Below, in pieces: positions 35,101 to 45,523 of a stretch of DNA of 64,000 bases. The DNA comes from Strigops habroptila (lineage: Eukaryota; Chordata; Aves; Psittaciformes; Psittacidae), in contig NC_044278.2 in assembly GCF_004027225.2 (NCBI RefSeq), positions 61,950,243 through 62,014,242 of the forward strand, given 5' to 3'. Position numbers and translations under genes: made by a program. Position 1 is the stretch's first letter; each line of letters starts with the position of its first letter. Below the pieces are notes generated by a model that worked only from the letters and a program-made list of their open reading frames with translations, ran no database searches and was not told the DNA's origin.

Positions 35101-38024
35101 AGCAATCTCAATGGCAATAACCCAGATGAGTCTGACTACACATTTCTCCAGTACAACACACGGTTTCTTTCGTTTCTGCTGTACATTAAAGGGTATTCAG
35201 TCTTTTACGTTACATGGATTTCTAGAATACTGAGGCTATCATCTCTTTAAGCCCTTTTATAGTACTTTTAGTAAAAAACACATTCTAATAGTTCACTTCC
35301 ACAAAGTAAGTTTTAACACAATTGTGTAAAAAGCTTGGTATACTGCAAAGTAATTTTAAATAGGTATCTACAATATAAACAACAACATGTAAACTATAAA
35401 AACAGCCATCACATCTTAGTAAAAATAGTAACTTATCAATCATTGTGTATATAAACATATACATGTGTAGATCTCTATGTCTAAATTCTGGAGTGTTAAT
35501 TAAAGTCCTCCATCCATTTTTATATTACGTAACAATTCCTGATTGGGTAACTGAGTAATTAGGTAAATGGGTAACTCATCATCTACATTGTCATGTCAAG
35601 CTAACACCCACTGGCCTTCATGCTTGTCTCTCACCTTCTGTAGTCACTCACCTGATGGAACTGGCATAATTTTATATTAACTTAGTCTTTCCTTTTTACA
35701 CATAAAAATGAGCACAATTTGCCCGGCAAAGCAGAAACACTCTGAAGTTGTGATGACAGACTGTCACTCATTCCACCCAGAACTTAGCAGTGGTAGTTCC
35801 CTTGAAGATCTAAAGGTGCTGCCCCTTCAGAGCTGCAGGTCCTTGGTGCCATCCTACAGCGTTAATGCTATTTGCCTACAATAACCCTGAGCAAAACTTT
35901 GTCAATAAGTTATGGAAGAAAAAGGAGGAGTGATGTCTGCAAGAAGCTTTATCTGTCTGTGATACATGGCATGACATTGACTATTTGACTGGCCTTCATG
36001 TAAGCAAAGCTCCTGTTCAGATTTCATTACTTTTATAACCTCACAACCCTATCAATAAGTCCTGGCACTCAGCATCAGCACCAGTCCCAAGGGATGACCC
36101 AAATCCTGCAGGGCCAGAACTCGATCATCACTTGACTCAAGTTTTAAAAGACTCAGATTTACATGCAGACAAAAAAGAGTATCTAGGAAAAAAAAAGTTA
36201 ATATTTGGAGTCCGAGAACAAGACAGACAGACTTTCAGGAAGGCAGAACCTTTATTACCAGCTATGGATAGTGTGTCTATCCAACAACCATCCCTAAAGG
36301 CTGTAGACTCAGTGTTTTATTTGTATTTTGATGTCAATACACAAGAATAAATGCAATGCAGTGAATCAGATGGAGCTGAAAGAATGAACAAAGCACAATG
36401 CAAGTCACTTTCTGAATTGATTTTACTGAAATGGATATAACTGAGAAAGTGTTACACATTAATGACATTCCTTAATCAAATGAAACCTTAAAAAAATTTA
36501 TAGCTTGCCTATAAGGCGACATAGTAAACTTAAAAGATAACCTTTAAACTGCAAAACCAGATAAACTGGAGTTGATACACATATCTTGTTTGGTTTGTCC
36601 TCTAGGTGAAATGACCTTGGAAATGAAAATGTAGAAGCAGTTATACTCAGACCTCTCTAGTTCTCTTTCCGACAGCAACTAGTAAGACAATGCTTAGAAG
36701 TAGCTTGCTAAAAAGGAGAAACTATACACTGACACTTCACCTAATATATCATTTCAGTTACTTGCAGCCTATGGACTTCGTAATACAGAACTTTTTCCTT
36801 GTGTTCAACAGGTTTCCATAGGCAAGTAATTGTCTAACTGCTCCTGCACAAGGGACTCCATGGTTTCACAAGATGTTTTGTGGAAAAAAACCCCCAACAA
36901 ACAAAACAAAATCAAAAAAACACCAACCAAAAAACCAAAACCCACAACCAAACCAACCAACAACCAACCAACAAAACAAAAACCAAGTCTGTGTTCCTCA
37001 GAAATGTGAAGGAGCTCTTAGAAAATTCTGTTATCCAGAGTTACACAGCAAAGGGTTACACAGAGACAGGACAGCTCTTCAGGCAAATTTGTCTTCTCCC
37101 ACACCAAAACATTTGTAGGCCCCTTTTTCTTTCCAACAAATAGATCCTCTTCACTGAGTAGCTTCTCCAAATCATTCTCTTGTTTGATAACATGAAATTT
37201 GCTTTTTATCTTCTCTTGTTTTTATTATCACTGCATTCTCTGGATTGGTTGCCACTATGCACATGGTACAGGATCTAGAAAAAAGCTCATCAGTGAAAAC
37301 CAGAGGACACTGTAGAGAGAACATGCCCACCTTGGACTGTAGCTCTTCATGTCATCTAGAATGGTGTGCAAACACATCCAGAGAGTCTTCTGAAATTTTG
37401 TGAACTGTCCATAACAGCTTACAGCAACACAGTGCTTTGTACTCAGAAAGAGTTCTCTGATGGATAAGAGGAAACTAAGACTCAGTGGATTAATCTTGTC
37501 TCTTAACTTGAAATTTCTAGAAGTTGACTGTATATTCTTGAGTGTGTGAACATGTAAAGAGTTAAATCATAAACAGATGTACATGGGAATGTGTCAGCAT
37601 TCAAAGGGGGCAAAGCGGGCAAGATGATCCTAAGCCAGCCAAAGAACAAGTAACCAGTCAAGCCAATACTCTGCAGAACTGCAACTAAATGCCCATTTAA
37701 ACTGTGTAGTTGGATGAAAGAAGTTGCAGCCATACAAACCTTGACAGATAAACCCATTCTGAAAAAACACACCTTTGTATGAAAGCATAATTTTTAAGCA
37801 AGAAGCAGCAAAAAAAATAAGGGAATATGAAGCAGTTTGTGCTGAAAAGTTCAAACTTATATGAAAACACTTTTTTGTAGAAAGTTTATATTTTTGAAGG
37901 CAGAAGAGAACATGAATCCAAAACTCAGGATGAAGAGAACATTCTTCTCCCAGATCATTATTTTATTACAGGGCTCATACACAGGACTGAAGGAAACTGA
38001 CAATCCAAGTAACAGATTTCATTG

Positions 38025-38055
<31 letters not shown>

Positions 38056-41000
38056 TTAGACATGTATATTCTTTGCTTGCTTGAAGTAACAAAACAATGT
38101 AAGAAATACAGCTTTATTTTCTTCAGACTTTAATCACCAAGATCTGCTTTTCAAGTCAAATTAATTTTTTAAAGTGTTTCCAGCATGTCCTCATCTCTCT
38201 ACCAGAATGAACTACTGTGTAATACAAGCAATGTAACAAACTTTTTTACGTGTACATACATTCTGCCCCTAGCTATATGAAAGTACATGACAAGTAACAC
38301 AGCGTAAGAGAAAAAACACAGTTTCATCAGTATCCTGACATGGGTGCAATTAAATGAGTAGGCAGCACGATTTTTGAGTACTCAAAAATTTCATGACAAA
38401 AGCAGAGAGAAAATGAAACTTCATATGGACAGCTGTTGTCAGTGCCTTCTCTTTTCTACAATGGCTGACTCCCTAAATTCCTATGTCAACAGCTGTTCTG
38501 GAAAACTGTAATCTTTTAAACTGTTCCCTGGCATTTGTGCAGCTAAACATGCTAAGGACAGAGACACCCTTCTTCAGAGAATTTTTGGTTTCTTTTGATA
38601 TTTTCCCCATACGAAATGAACAGTTGGGACAGAAGCCTTAAAGAGACCCATCTGGAAATACAGATGACAAGCTTCAGAAGAAAAATGTAACTACATCAAT
38701 CATACTAAATGCTCCTTTTTCCTAACTGCATATCCTTTGTGGTTCTACCTGAAAATCTGAAGCACCAACTATTTTGTTGGTGTGCATCGGTGCAACTTTG
38801 TAGGTCACACAACTGCCATAAAGTTTCGCTAAATAAGACATTTGTTTCCTTCTGATTGTGGAACTGACTGACAGATTTTCTAGTCAGACTTAACCATTAG
38901 TAACACAGTGGTGGCAAGAAATGGCAGCCACTTGTCAAACAAAATCAACCCAGGAACTAGACAGTTCTAAGCAAAACTGATCACAAGCAAATCCCTACAC
39001 AGGAAAGGCCATCTGCTGTGGGTGGGGTCACCCCTACCTGTAAAAGTTGGTTAGCAATAAGCACCTAAGATCCCTCTGTCATCAATGGAAAGAATCTTGT
39101 GCCAGTGGAGGGTGATTCAGCGCACACTAAGGCTAAGACGGGCAAGAAGGATCAGTTTTTCAGAACACGTGCAGATGTAGCATACAGGGTAATTTGTTTA
39201 TTTCAGTGCTAAGTTCTTTCTCTTCTGGAAATTGTTTTGTTTGAAAGGGAATTGTATTTTACTACTGTGATACTGAATAAATTACATAAATATAAATTTA
39301 TAAATTATATAAATATATAATTACATATAGCAGTAATTCTGATTTAAGTTTGGCATGAGGCAAAAATGAGTAAAACTGGATTATTTGAAAAACTGCAAGA
39401 AATAAATACACAAACATGTAAGCAGACAAAGAAACCAAGCTCAAATGGCACTCATAAAAAAAGTTCCGTAATGTCTGCCCTAGGTTCAATCTTCCTCACA
39501 GCCGATAAAACAGTCTGTTGCATTTTACCAACAAAGGTTAAAAGAAACATCAGGGTTTCAAACCAAATTATGCCCTACATATACAGAAATATTCTGGTTC
39601 GAAATCACTAGTGTAAAAGAAAAGGGTGGGAATGCATTGTCTCTGCATATGTAGCCAGCTATATTTTAAGTAATCTAACAGAACTAACAAAAAGGGAAAA
39701 ATAGGTGATTTGGTATGTCCAAAATATCTGAATTTGGTTTTAAGCACCTGAAAACCTATATAAACAGCCCATCCTCACCTGGGATCAGCAGTGCAAAACT
39801 CAAAATAATCATGGGCAGGGAGAGGATGTAGCTGTTCCTCCAGTTGCTCCTTAGTTAGACAAGGAGGAAGCCGTCGAATAACTACCTGCATATATAAAAG
39901 AAAAAGCAGATTTACCTTTGATCTAAATACTGTAGAAAGAGACTAAACAAATCACGTGACTCCTCCTTAAAAGCTGTTCCTTGAATAGTGATTTACCTTC
40001 TTGGACTTGCTGACAGGTGGAACAATTTCCCTATCTCAGCTTCTGCTAAGGTTGTAGAATTGCAGGGTAACTGAACTATTCTGATGAAGAGCTTGAGAAC
40101 CATTGTAATTTAACCAGTAACAAAATATTTTAACAAATGACAAAAAAACCCCCACAACATACTGACAACACAAAATGTCTACAGAATCTCTTAAAAATTA
40201 TTTAAACTAACTTTTAACTTTTTATGTGTCCAGGCACTGGCAGTAGGGGCTCCAGGGTGGTCTCTTGTGAGGAGAAACTGGAGCTACCCCATGGTGGACA
40301 CAGCCGGTTCCAGTGGACCCACCGCAGGGCACAGCTCAGCCCCAAGACCATGCCAAGACGGTGGCGTCTCTGGGAAAAGGTATTTAAGATGGGACAGAAA
40401 AGGCTGCACAGCAGCAGAGGCGTAAGGGGAAAAAGCACAAGAAATGGCCCTGCAGACATCAAGGTAAAAGAGGGAGGGGAGGAGGTGCTCCAGGTGCCCG
40501 AGCTGAGATTACCATGGTGAAGACCCCCTGCAGGCCATGGAGGTCCACAGTAGAGCAGACATCCACCTGCAGTCTGTGGAGAACCCCATGCCAGAGCAGG
40601 GGGGTATGCCCTGAAGGGAGCTTCAGCCTGTGAGAACCCATGGAACAGCAGGTTTTCTGGCAGGACCTGCAGCCCACAGAGAGGAGCTCAAGCTGAAACA
40701 CGTTTATCCTGAAGGACTGCAGCCCATGGAGAAGACACATGCTGCAGCAGCTCATCAACAACTGCAGCGGGTGGGAGGGACCCCCGCTGGAGCGGTTTAT
40801 GGAGGATTGTATCCCACAGCTGTGGCTCCATGCTGGTGCAGGGAAAGGGTGTGAGAAGGAAGGAGCAGCAGAGAAGCTCTTATATTCTGTCTACAACCCT
40901 CATTCCCCATCCTTCAGCACTGCTTTGGGGCAGGGGAGGGAGAGCCTGGGAAGGAAGGGGGGGGGAAGGAGTTTTAATCTTTGGTTTGTTTTCTTTTATT

Positions 41001-41986
41001 TAGCAATAAAATAATTTTCCCCAATTTGCGTCTGTTTTGCCTGTGACAGCACTTTGTAAATGATCTCCTTCCACCTCAACCCATCTGTTTTTCTAATCTT
41101 ATTTTCTTCCCCTGTCCTGCTGAGGAAAGAGTGAAGGAGCAGCTGGCCAGGGGTCTGAGAGGCACCCAGTCAACCCACCGCATGCAGGTAAAATGGCCAG
41201 TAATAAACGCCAGGAAACTAAATAAAAACCTTTGGGACACAATGATGCCAGCACAGAAACCAGTAAAATGGCCATCAAGCTTCAGGCAATTTATTTCCAT
41301 TTCCTAACAATATCTGAATTTAACTCAACTACTAAGTTACGGTGATTTTCAGTTTTTCAATTTAGAAACCGGGAATAAACCTAATCTCACACTGCTGTAT
41401 GTAATGTATTCCTTGAAAAGTGCTAGAATAAAGCGAGGGAGAGACAAGTGCTCCGGTCCCTGCAGGCGCTGCTTTGCCACAGCAACGGCCAATCTCGACT
41501 TCCGAAGCACTGAAGGCGAAAGGCGCGCTGCTGGCGATCTCAACCCCGTGAGCGAACGGACACCCTCGCTCTGCAGACGAGCCAACATCCGTTTAAACGC
41601 CCCAACCTCCCGAAGTTAAGCCTCGCTCTGCCGCACGGGGCCTCCCTGCGCCGCGCTCCCCGCGGCCAGCGTCCTGCGACCCCGCGGCACCTCCCCCCGC
41701 AGGGGCTGCGCTCCCGCCTCCCGCCCCCCCAGCCCCGCGCCGCGCGCCCGGAGCCGCGCTCGCGCCCCCTCACTTTGCTCAGAGCCGTTTTTTTCTCATC
41801 TCGCTGTTTACCCGGCGCCGGGTGAAGCGGCGGCGGCAGCGGAGAGGGCGGGGAAGGCGGCGGCTGGTTTGGCGGAGCCTCCGTGTCGCGACGCGGCGAC
41901 TCCCGCCGCAGCGGGATGTCCATGGGCCACTTCTCGCGGCCGCCGCCCCGCATGAAGCCCGGCCCGGCCTCCCGCTCCGATCGCAT
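19939..41986 (-). CDS. UPF3A: UPF3A, regulator of nonsense-mediated mRNA decay, complete gene span (10 coding exons)
   Basis: Joining ten exons at GT-AG boundaries with consistent phase gives 1482 bases, 493 residues; human UPF3A is about 476 from memory. Domains in order: a Pro-rich leader (1-60); the RRM-like UPF2-binding domain starting at VVIRRLPP (about 72-155); a conserved segment with [11 protein letters not shown] and [20 protein letters not shown] (about 176-230); a highly charged Arg/Glu/Lys coiled-coil stretch (232-284); a Lys/Asp/Glu-rich linker; and the C-terminal exon-junction-complex motif [14 protein letters not shown] (438-451). UPF3 proteins bridge UPF2 to the EJC in decay of premature-stop mRNAs; UPF3A is the weaker paralogue and can stimulate or repress decay. 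Assignment to UPF3A rather than UPF3B rests on the MRSE start, the [17 protein letters not shown] segment, and position between CDC16 and CHAMP1. ATG 41986 is the first in frame; its context is weak (T at -3), and in-frame ATGs follow at codons 12 and 22. Confidence 0.97.
20113..22212 (-). other. UPF3A intron 9
   Basis: Intron of 2.1 kb. It contains the CR1 copy at 20356-20908 and a pyrimidine-rich stretch near 21405-21480. The donor on the exon 9 side is AAG then GTTCTT, a weak match to consensus. Confidence 0.8.
20356..20908 (+). mobile_element. CR1 LINE 3' fragment, the longest complete 3' end here
   Basis: About 550 bases covering the CR1 3' untranslated region through to the terminal GGTCCTTTTCAACCC and TATTCTATGATTCTATGATT. 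It lies antisense to UPF3A inside intron 9. It is relatively well preserved and serves as the by-eye reference for the other copies. Confidence 0.95.
22213..22507 (-). CDS. UPF3A: UPF3A exon 9
   Basis: 295 bases encoding about residues 338-436, starting (K)[15 protein letters not shown] and ending KKERIRNK. Rich in Arg, Lys, Glu and Asp with [11 protein letters not shown] in the middle, matching the charged C-terminal linker of UPF3A. Acceptor is TTCGTAG; donor is AAG then GTTCTT. Confidence 0.94.
22508..24922 (-). other. UPF3A intron 8
   Basis: Intron of 2.4 kb. I see no additional gene, RNA or recognisable transposon in it beyond short AT-rich runs near 23805-23820. Confidence 0.75.
24923..25083 (-). 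CDS. UPF3A: UPF3A exon 8
   Basis: 161 bases, from [15 protein letters not shown] to [20 protein letters not shown] is a shared UPF3 family signature. Acceptor CCCTTAG, donor GTAAGT; ends with two bases of a split codon, completed by exon 9. Confidence 0.94.
25084..26851 (-). other. UPF3A intron 7
   Basis: Intron of 1.8 kb, AT-rich. Nothing recognised in it apart from short open frames that show no family resemblance. Confidence 0.75.
26852..27010 (-). CDS. UPF3A: UPF3A exon 7, charged coiled-coil
   Basis: 159 bases, 53 whole codons (residues 232-284), running [19 protein letters not shown] to [14 protein letters not shown]. Nearly every residue is Arg, Lys or Glu; a long single helix or coiled coil is expected. 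Acceptor CTCCTCAG, donor AAG then GTACCT. Confidence 0.95.
27102..27157 (-). CDS. UPF3A: UPF3A exon 6
   Basis: 56 bases encoding (A)[18 protein letters not shown]. Acceptor TGTTTTAG, donor CAG then GTACGT. Separated from exon 7 by a very short intron of 91 bases (27011-27101). Confidence 0.95.
27158..30438 (-). other. UPF3A intron 5
   Basis: Intron of 3.3 kb containing one old CR1 fragment (29521-29772). Otherwise nothing recognised. Its donor, ATTG then GTCTGT, is a poor consensus match. Confidence 0.75.
29521..29772 (+). mobile_element. CR1 LINE 3' fragment, diverged
   Basis: Recognisable in order: GGTTTAGATTGGATATTGGG, AAATTTCTTCACCGAAAGGG, GAGCACTGGAACTTGCTGCC, then TCTTTTCCAACCTAAGTGATTCTATGATTCT. 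It is more diverged than the copy at 20356-20908 and lies antisense to UPF3A. Confidence 0.88.
30439..30549 (-). CDS. UPF3A: UPF3A exon 5
   Basis: 111 bases encoding (D)[16 protein letters not shown] through [11 protein letters not shown]. Acceptor TTCTTCACAG. The donor (G then GTCTGT) is weak. It is separated from exon 4 by a 90-base intron. Confidence 0.95.
30550..30639 (-). other. UPF3A intron 4, 90 bases, open in frame
   Basis: This intron has a usable donor (G then GTAAAC) and a strong acceptor (TTTTTTCTTCACAG). Its length is a multiple of three and it has no stop in the phase of the flanking exons. Retention would add 30 residues, starting [13 protein letters not shown], between SIED and DPEY. 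I treat it as an intron because known family members lack such an insert. Confidence 0.85.
30640..30738 (-). CDS. UPF3A: UPF3A exon 4
   Basis: 99 bases encoding (G)[19 protein letters not shown] to AGSIED. It completes the RRM-like UPF2-binding domain and the basic patch after it. Entry and exit phases are equal, so skipping keeps the frame; skipping of the corresponding 33-codon exon is a known mammalian UPF3A isoform. Acceptor CTTTTAAG. Confidence 0.96.
30739..32518 (-). other. UPF3A intron 3
   Basis: Intron of 1.8 kb. A 155-codon plus-strand and a 139-codon minus-strand open stretch at 31.1-31.75 kb overlap each other and resemble no family I know; I read both as chance. No repeat recognised. 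Confidence 0.7.
32519..32625 (-). CDS. UPF3A: UPF3A exon 3
   Basis: 107 bases encoding (S)[19 protein letters not shown] through [12 protein letters not shown](G), the middle of the RRM-like domain. Acceptor CTTATTGCAG, donor AAAG then GTTGGA. Confidence 0.97.
32626..39778 (-). other. UPF3A intron 2
   Basis: The longest UPF3A intron (7.15 kb). It holds a CAA/CCAA-rich simple repeat at about 36885-36990, a poly(A) run near 38028-38046 and TA-rich stretches near 39285-39325. No gene or clear transposon recognised. Confidence 0.7.
36885..36990. repeat. A/C-rich (CAAA/CCAA) simple repeat
   Basis: About 100 bases composed almost only of A and C with CCAA, CAAA and ACCAAC words. Similar shorter stretches occur near 6295-6370, 46483-46525 and 51190-51235, so this looks like a recurrent low-complexity type of this genome. 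Confidence 0.8.
39779..39885 (-). CDS. UPF3A: UPF3A exon 2
   Basis: 107 bases encoding [19 protein letters not shown] through [13 protein letters not shown]. It begins the RRM-like UPF2-binding domain and is the best conserved UPF3 signature. Acceptor TATATGCAG, donor AG then GTGAGG. Confidence 0.97.
39886..41773 (-). other. UPF3A intron 1
   Basis: Intron of 1.9 kb between the promoter-proximal exon 1 and exon 2. About half is the retroviral LTR at 40215-41183. Its promoter-side end (41.4-41.77 kb) is still within the CpG island. Confidence 0.8.
40215..41183 (+). mobile_element. Avian endogenous retrovirus LTR (solo or partial)
   Basis: The sequence has recurring degenerate units (CTGCAGCCCATGGAG, AGGACTGCAGCCC, CACGCTGGAGCAG-like), typical of a widespread bird LTR family. 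A G-rich stretch follows, then CAATAAAATAATTTTCCCC as polyadenylation region, then TGTTTTGCCTGTGACAG. It ends with GTCAACCCACCGCA, matching the CA end I recall for that family. The 5' boundary is uncertain. No gag, pol or env reading frame is attached, so this is a lone LTR or fragment with no coding capacity. It lies antisense to UPF3A within intron 1. The family name cannot be given from the sequence alone. Confidence 0.75.
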
Positions 41987-42200
41987 GGAGACGCCGCTGC
42001 CCGCAGCCAGGCGCAAAGCTCGCGAGAACTGGCCGGTGGCAGGGCGGAATCTCGCGAGGCTTCACTGGGGGGCGAGCGGGGCTCCGCTGCCGCACCCCGT
42101 CAGCGGTCGAGGCTGTGGGGAGGGGGCGCCGCCGCCATTGCTGTCCCCTTCCGCATCGTCCTTGGTGGGGGGCAGAGGCGCTTTTAGGGACCCCAGAGGC
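41400..42200 (-). promoter_or_regulatory. CpG island, UPF3A promoter with two CGCG elements
   Basis: CpG-dense island spanning UPF3A exon 1 and its upstream side. Two near-perfect copies of the TCTCGCGAGA core-promoter element lie just upstream of the ATG: GCTCGCGAGA at 42018-42027 and TCTCGCGAGG at 42050-42059. A YY1-type GCCGCCAT is at 42131-42138. TATA is absent. The CGCG element is known from TATA-less housekeeping promoters and is bound by BANP. The start site is inferred to lie at about 42.0-42.15 kb. Confidence 0.8.
41774..41986 (-). CDS. UPF3A: UPF3A exon 1 (first coding exon)
   Basis: 213 bases, 71 whole codons, from [16 protein letters not shown] to [12 protein letters not shown], then donor GTGAGG. 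Pro-rich centre ([15 protein letters not shown]). No in-frame ATG is visible upstream within the island. The MRSE start and the KKTALSK end match the UPF3A family. Confidence 0.93.
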
Positions 42201-45033
42201 ACCCTACTGTGCCCGTGGGGAGGGAAGGACAGAGAAATTTGTCCATTTCTCTCTTGTCACGGAGACCTGAGCTGACATAACATCAGGTCATAACTGGATG
42301 GTGCAGGAAGAAATAGTAACTTTTATCAATCTTTTAAACTATTTCGTCAATTAAAATAGTAGTAAAAAAGGTAAAAGGAAACAACCCAAGGCTTATATTC
42401 ATCACAGATATTAGACAAAAGGCCCAATGTGCAGCAACAAGCTTTTGCTCTCACTTTATCCATGCAATGGCTGCCTTGGTTACAGTCATTCAGGATCCAT
42501 AAGCACGGATGTAAAAGTAACTACCAAAAGATCCTTTAAAGGATGAGACTTGCCTAATCAGTAGTTTTTAAGACACACTCCTTACAGAGTCTTAACTGGC
42601 CAGAGCCTTTTAGTGTGCCCAGGAAAAATCTCCAGTTAACCTCAAACATAAGTCGCCTTAACCACAGGCAAACTACCAGATACCAAAAACCAAGGAAACC
42701 CTTCATTATGAACTTCTCAGCCACCTGCACAAGCAAAGAGGCGCAGCGCTGGCCAGGAGGTGCATACGCCTTCTGAAGGATTCATTTTCCCCCATGCTCT
42801 GCATGGATAAAGACTTTTCCACTTCAGACTTACAGCTCATCCCATGTTTTTCAGGAGAATGTACAACTTTAGTGAAGTGCTTTAGAACTAGGAAGTTAAA
42901 CATTTTCATTCACCTTACTGTCTAATGTCTAAGAAAATACGTGATTGGTCTCAATTCTGCACTGGACACCTGCTCCAATCCTTATGTTCCAATGTGGAAT
43001 GGTAATGAGCATCCATTTCTTCTGTGGAGCCACAGAACAGTTTCTGCCATCATTGGGACAGAATCCGACCTCTACAGTACCATGCTGGTGCTTATAGGAG
43101 AGTGAGGGGATCTCTGCACCCCACCAAACTTCATTGCTCTTAAAACACAGACTCTTCCCCTGGCTTTTCCTCACTCACTACCCTTGAACTGTGAAGTGCA
43201 GGTGGATCTAGAACTTGAATTCATATTCAGTAATGCACGGGCAGGTAGAAAACAGCCAATACTTTGGATTCAAAGTACATAGCCTGCATCAATACAATGA
43301 AGTCTCCGTGATCCAGATGGGGATTCATGAGAGCACTATCAGGAAGAGAGTCAAAGAATGAAGACATAGGCACAGCAAATAAGTCTGTCAGCACAGCAAG
43401 CAACTAAGATGGCAAAAACAGGAAAAAGGGAAATTAGCATTTTGGTCCACTAGCAGCTATCTCAGATTGGCTAATGAGAGTCCTTGGATAAATGAAGGCC
43501 TTCCCACCTAGCAATTTCTTCCAAGTGGTCTCTACTAACCGTAGGATTCAGAACCTGGGCACTGAGAACTCAAGGAGCCACGAGACAGATGTAGTGGGAT
43601 GAAAAACAGTAGTTTATATTTTCCAGTTTATGCAAAACTCCATACAAAATTAAAAAAAAACCCAAAACACTCCAAAGTTTACAATTTCAGGCCATCCTTT
43701 GATACCTACTTCATGGCAAAAGTAAACATCGTCTTAAAGTTAACAGGACCGTTAAGAAAGATGGACTGCTGGAAATTAAACAGACAGCAACGCTTCAGTA
43801 CAGGTACTTGCCTTCATCCCTTGTCTCCTCTTAGTTACATAAAGTGCCATAAAAAAGTATAGGAAATGTTCCAGGAATTGCACTAGTATGCCAGGGTTTT
43901 TTATACCTTGCCCCAATAAAGTGGACTAAAATTATATCACAATAACCAAACATGCATGTTATGCTAAAAGTGTAACTGAAAATACATATGTAAATGTTAA
44001 CGCAAATATGCTGTGATAGAGTGTAGAAATTACATTTTAGATCAATGATTTTACTTTGCTGACTAAAACAAATAATTTTTGTCTTTCATGAAAAAATCTT
44101 TGACTACAGAAAAATTGCTAGTTCTTGAGTTCTGAAGTACTTCACACTGAGGCCTGGCCTGCTTCACTTCAAGAAATCTAAACGTTAAATGCCAATACTT
44201 ATCTGGAAGTCACGGAAGAAAATATTATGACAGCTTGTAGCATTAAGTTTTTAATTTTAAGCCCCACACAGTGACATACGTGGAAAAGGCAAGAAGGGAA
44301 AAAAATGACACAGAATACGTTCAACATTCATGTTAAGGCAGCAGACAGACCTGTCCTGTTTAGTAGATAGACAAGTCACTGCTGCTGTTTCAGAGGCATA
44401 TGTTTTCCTTCTTCATTTTTTCAGTGAACCAATGACATTTAAAAGTACCACACTTCAGAGGCTTGTAAAAAGAGTGCATGTGTATTATTCAGTTAACCCT
44501 TTGCATTGCCAGAACAGCTGTGTGTGAAGAGAGTGACTGTGGTGCCTATGGTAGTACACTGTGGCTTACAACTTTCTTATGATGCTAATTGTAAGACTGA
44601 TCTTAATGTTTAACACCACTCGTATTTGTGGTTTAGTCAGCTTCCCAAAAAAAGTTTTCAAGTGATCTTTCAGTTATACAATAGATAATTGAAATTAATA
44701 ACTAGGAGAAAGTATAACAAAGTACATGCTTTGTCACCAGTTTAATGTACGCCAAATTAAGAGTCAAATGATGGAAACCCATTGAAATTGCTCCTTAAGT
44801 GAATACATATTTATGAAGTAGCATGTATAAAACTTCATGGATTTTTGTTTATTTACTGAGAATGCATTCTGCACAGACAGGATGAAAACTCAGAAGCCAC
44901 AATATTACTATATTAGACTGGCTATTCAATTTAACAACATTGTGAACAGTTCCGTCTTAAGTACTATTTTTAAGCCTTCACAGTCTTACTGACGACAGAC
45001 AGATCAGTAAACAGTTTAAAAAAAAAAAGTGAA
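42201..45033. other. Intergenic between UPF3A promoter and CDC16 3' end
   Basis: 2.8 kb of AT-rich DNA with no recognised gene or named repeat. Minus-strand AATAAA hexamers occur here, for example at 44848-44853, and could serve longer CDC16 3' ends. Confidence 0.55.
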
Positions 45034-45257
45034 TTTATTTTTTACTTCATCTTGTATGATTAATTTTGTAGAAACAGTCCATCACCTATACTTTTTAATC
45101 ATCCTTAAGGCAAGCATTATTTCTCCGGTGTTAAGTACAGAGTAGCAGTTCGGATTCATATAAAAATAGTAAATTCTTGAAAGTAGAACACAAAATAACA
45201 AAAATGCTAAAACAAACATACATTTCGACAAAATGAGCTCTGTATCGGCATTTATGG
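45034..45257 (-). other. CDC16: Proposed 3' UTR of CDC16
   Basis: Stretch from the CDC16 stop to the first minus-strand AATAAA (TTTATT at 45034-45039), about 220 bases. Another hexamer at 44848-44853 is an alternative. Confidence 0.45.
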
Positions 45258-45523
45258 TCACGTGCTATGGTCTGACATTGATGTTTCTAACATCATGTCA
45301 CTTTCATTCATTTCAATCTCAAATGTTTCTTCCAGTGGGCGGCTGGTATCTGTACTTTTCCTTTGATGTGATGTCTCTAATGTTACTATGCCACTTTCAT
45401 CCAGAGTTTGTCTTTCTATGTCGAATTCTCTGAAATCCCAGGGAGGTGAAATTATGTTCTTTAATGTCTTCATTGTGTGTACATCAAAGTCGTAACATCT
45501 TAATTTGTCTTTGATCTCTGTTC
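45258..45523 (-). CDS. CDC16: CDC16 last coding exon
   Basis: 266 bases, (G)[18 protein letters not shown] onward, ending MSDHST and TGA. Acceptor TTCCTAG. The stretch after PPWDFREF is the least conserved part of the protein by memory. Confidence 0.96.

Noticed and set aside
40215-41183. Full endogenous retrovirus
   Set aside because: Only one LTR-like segment is present; no gag, pol or env reading frame and no second LTR flank it in this window.
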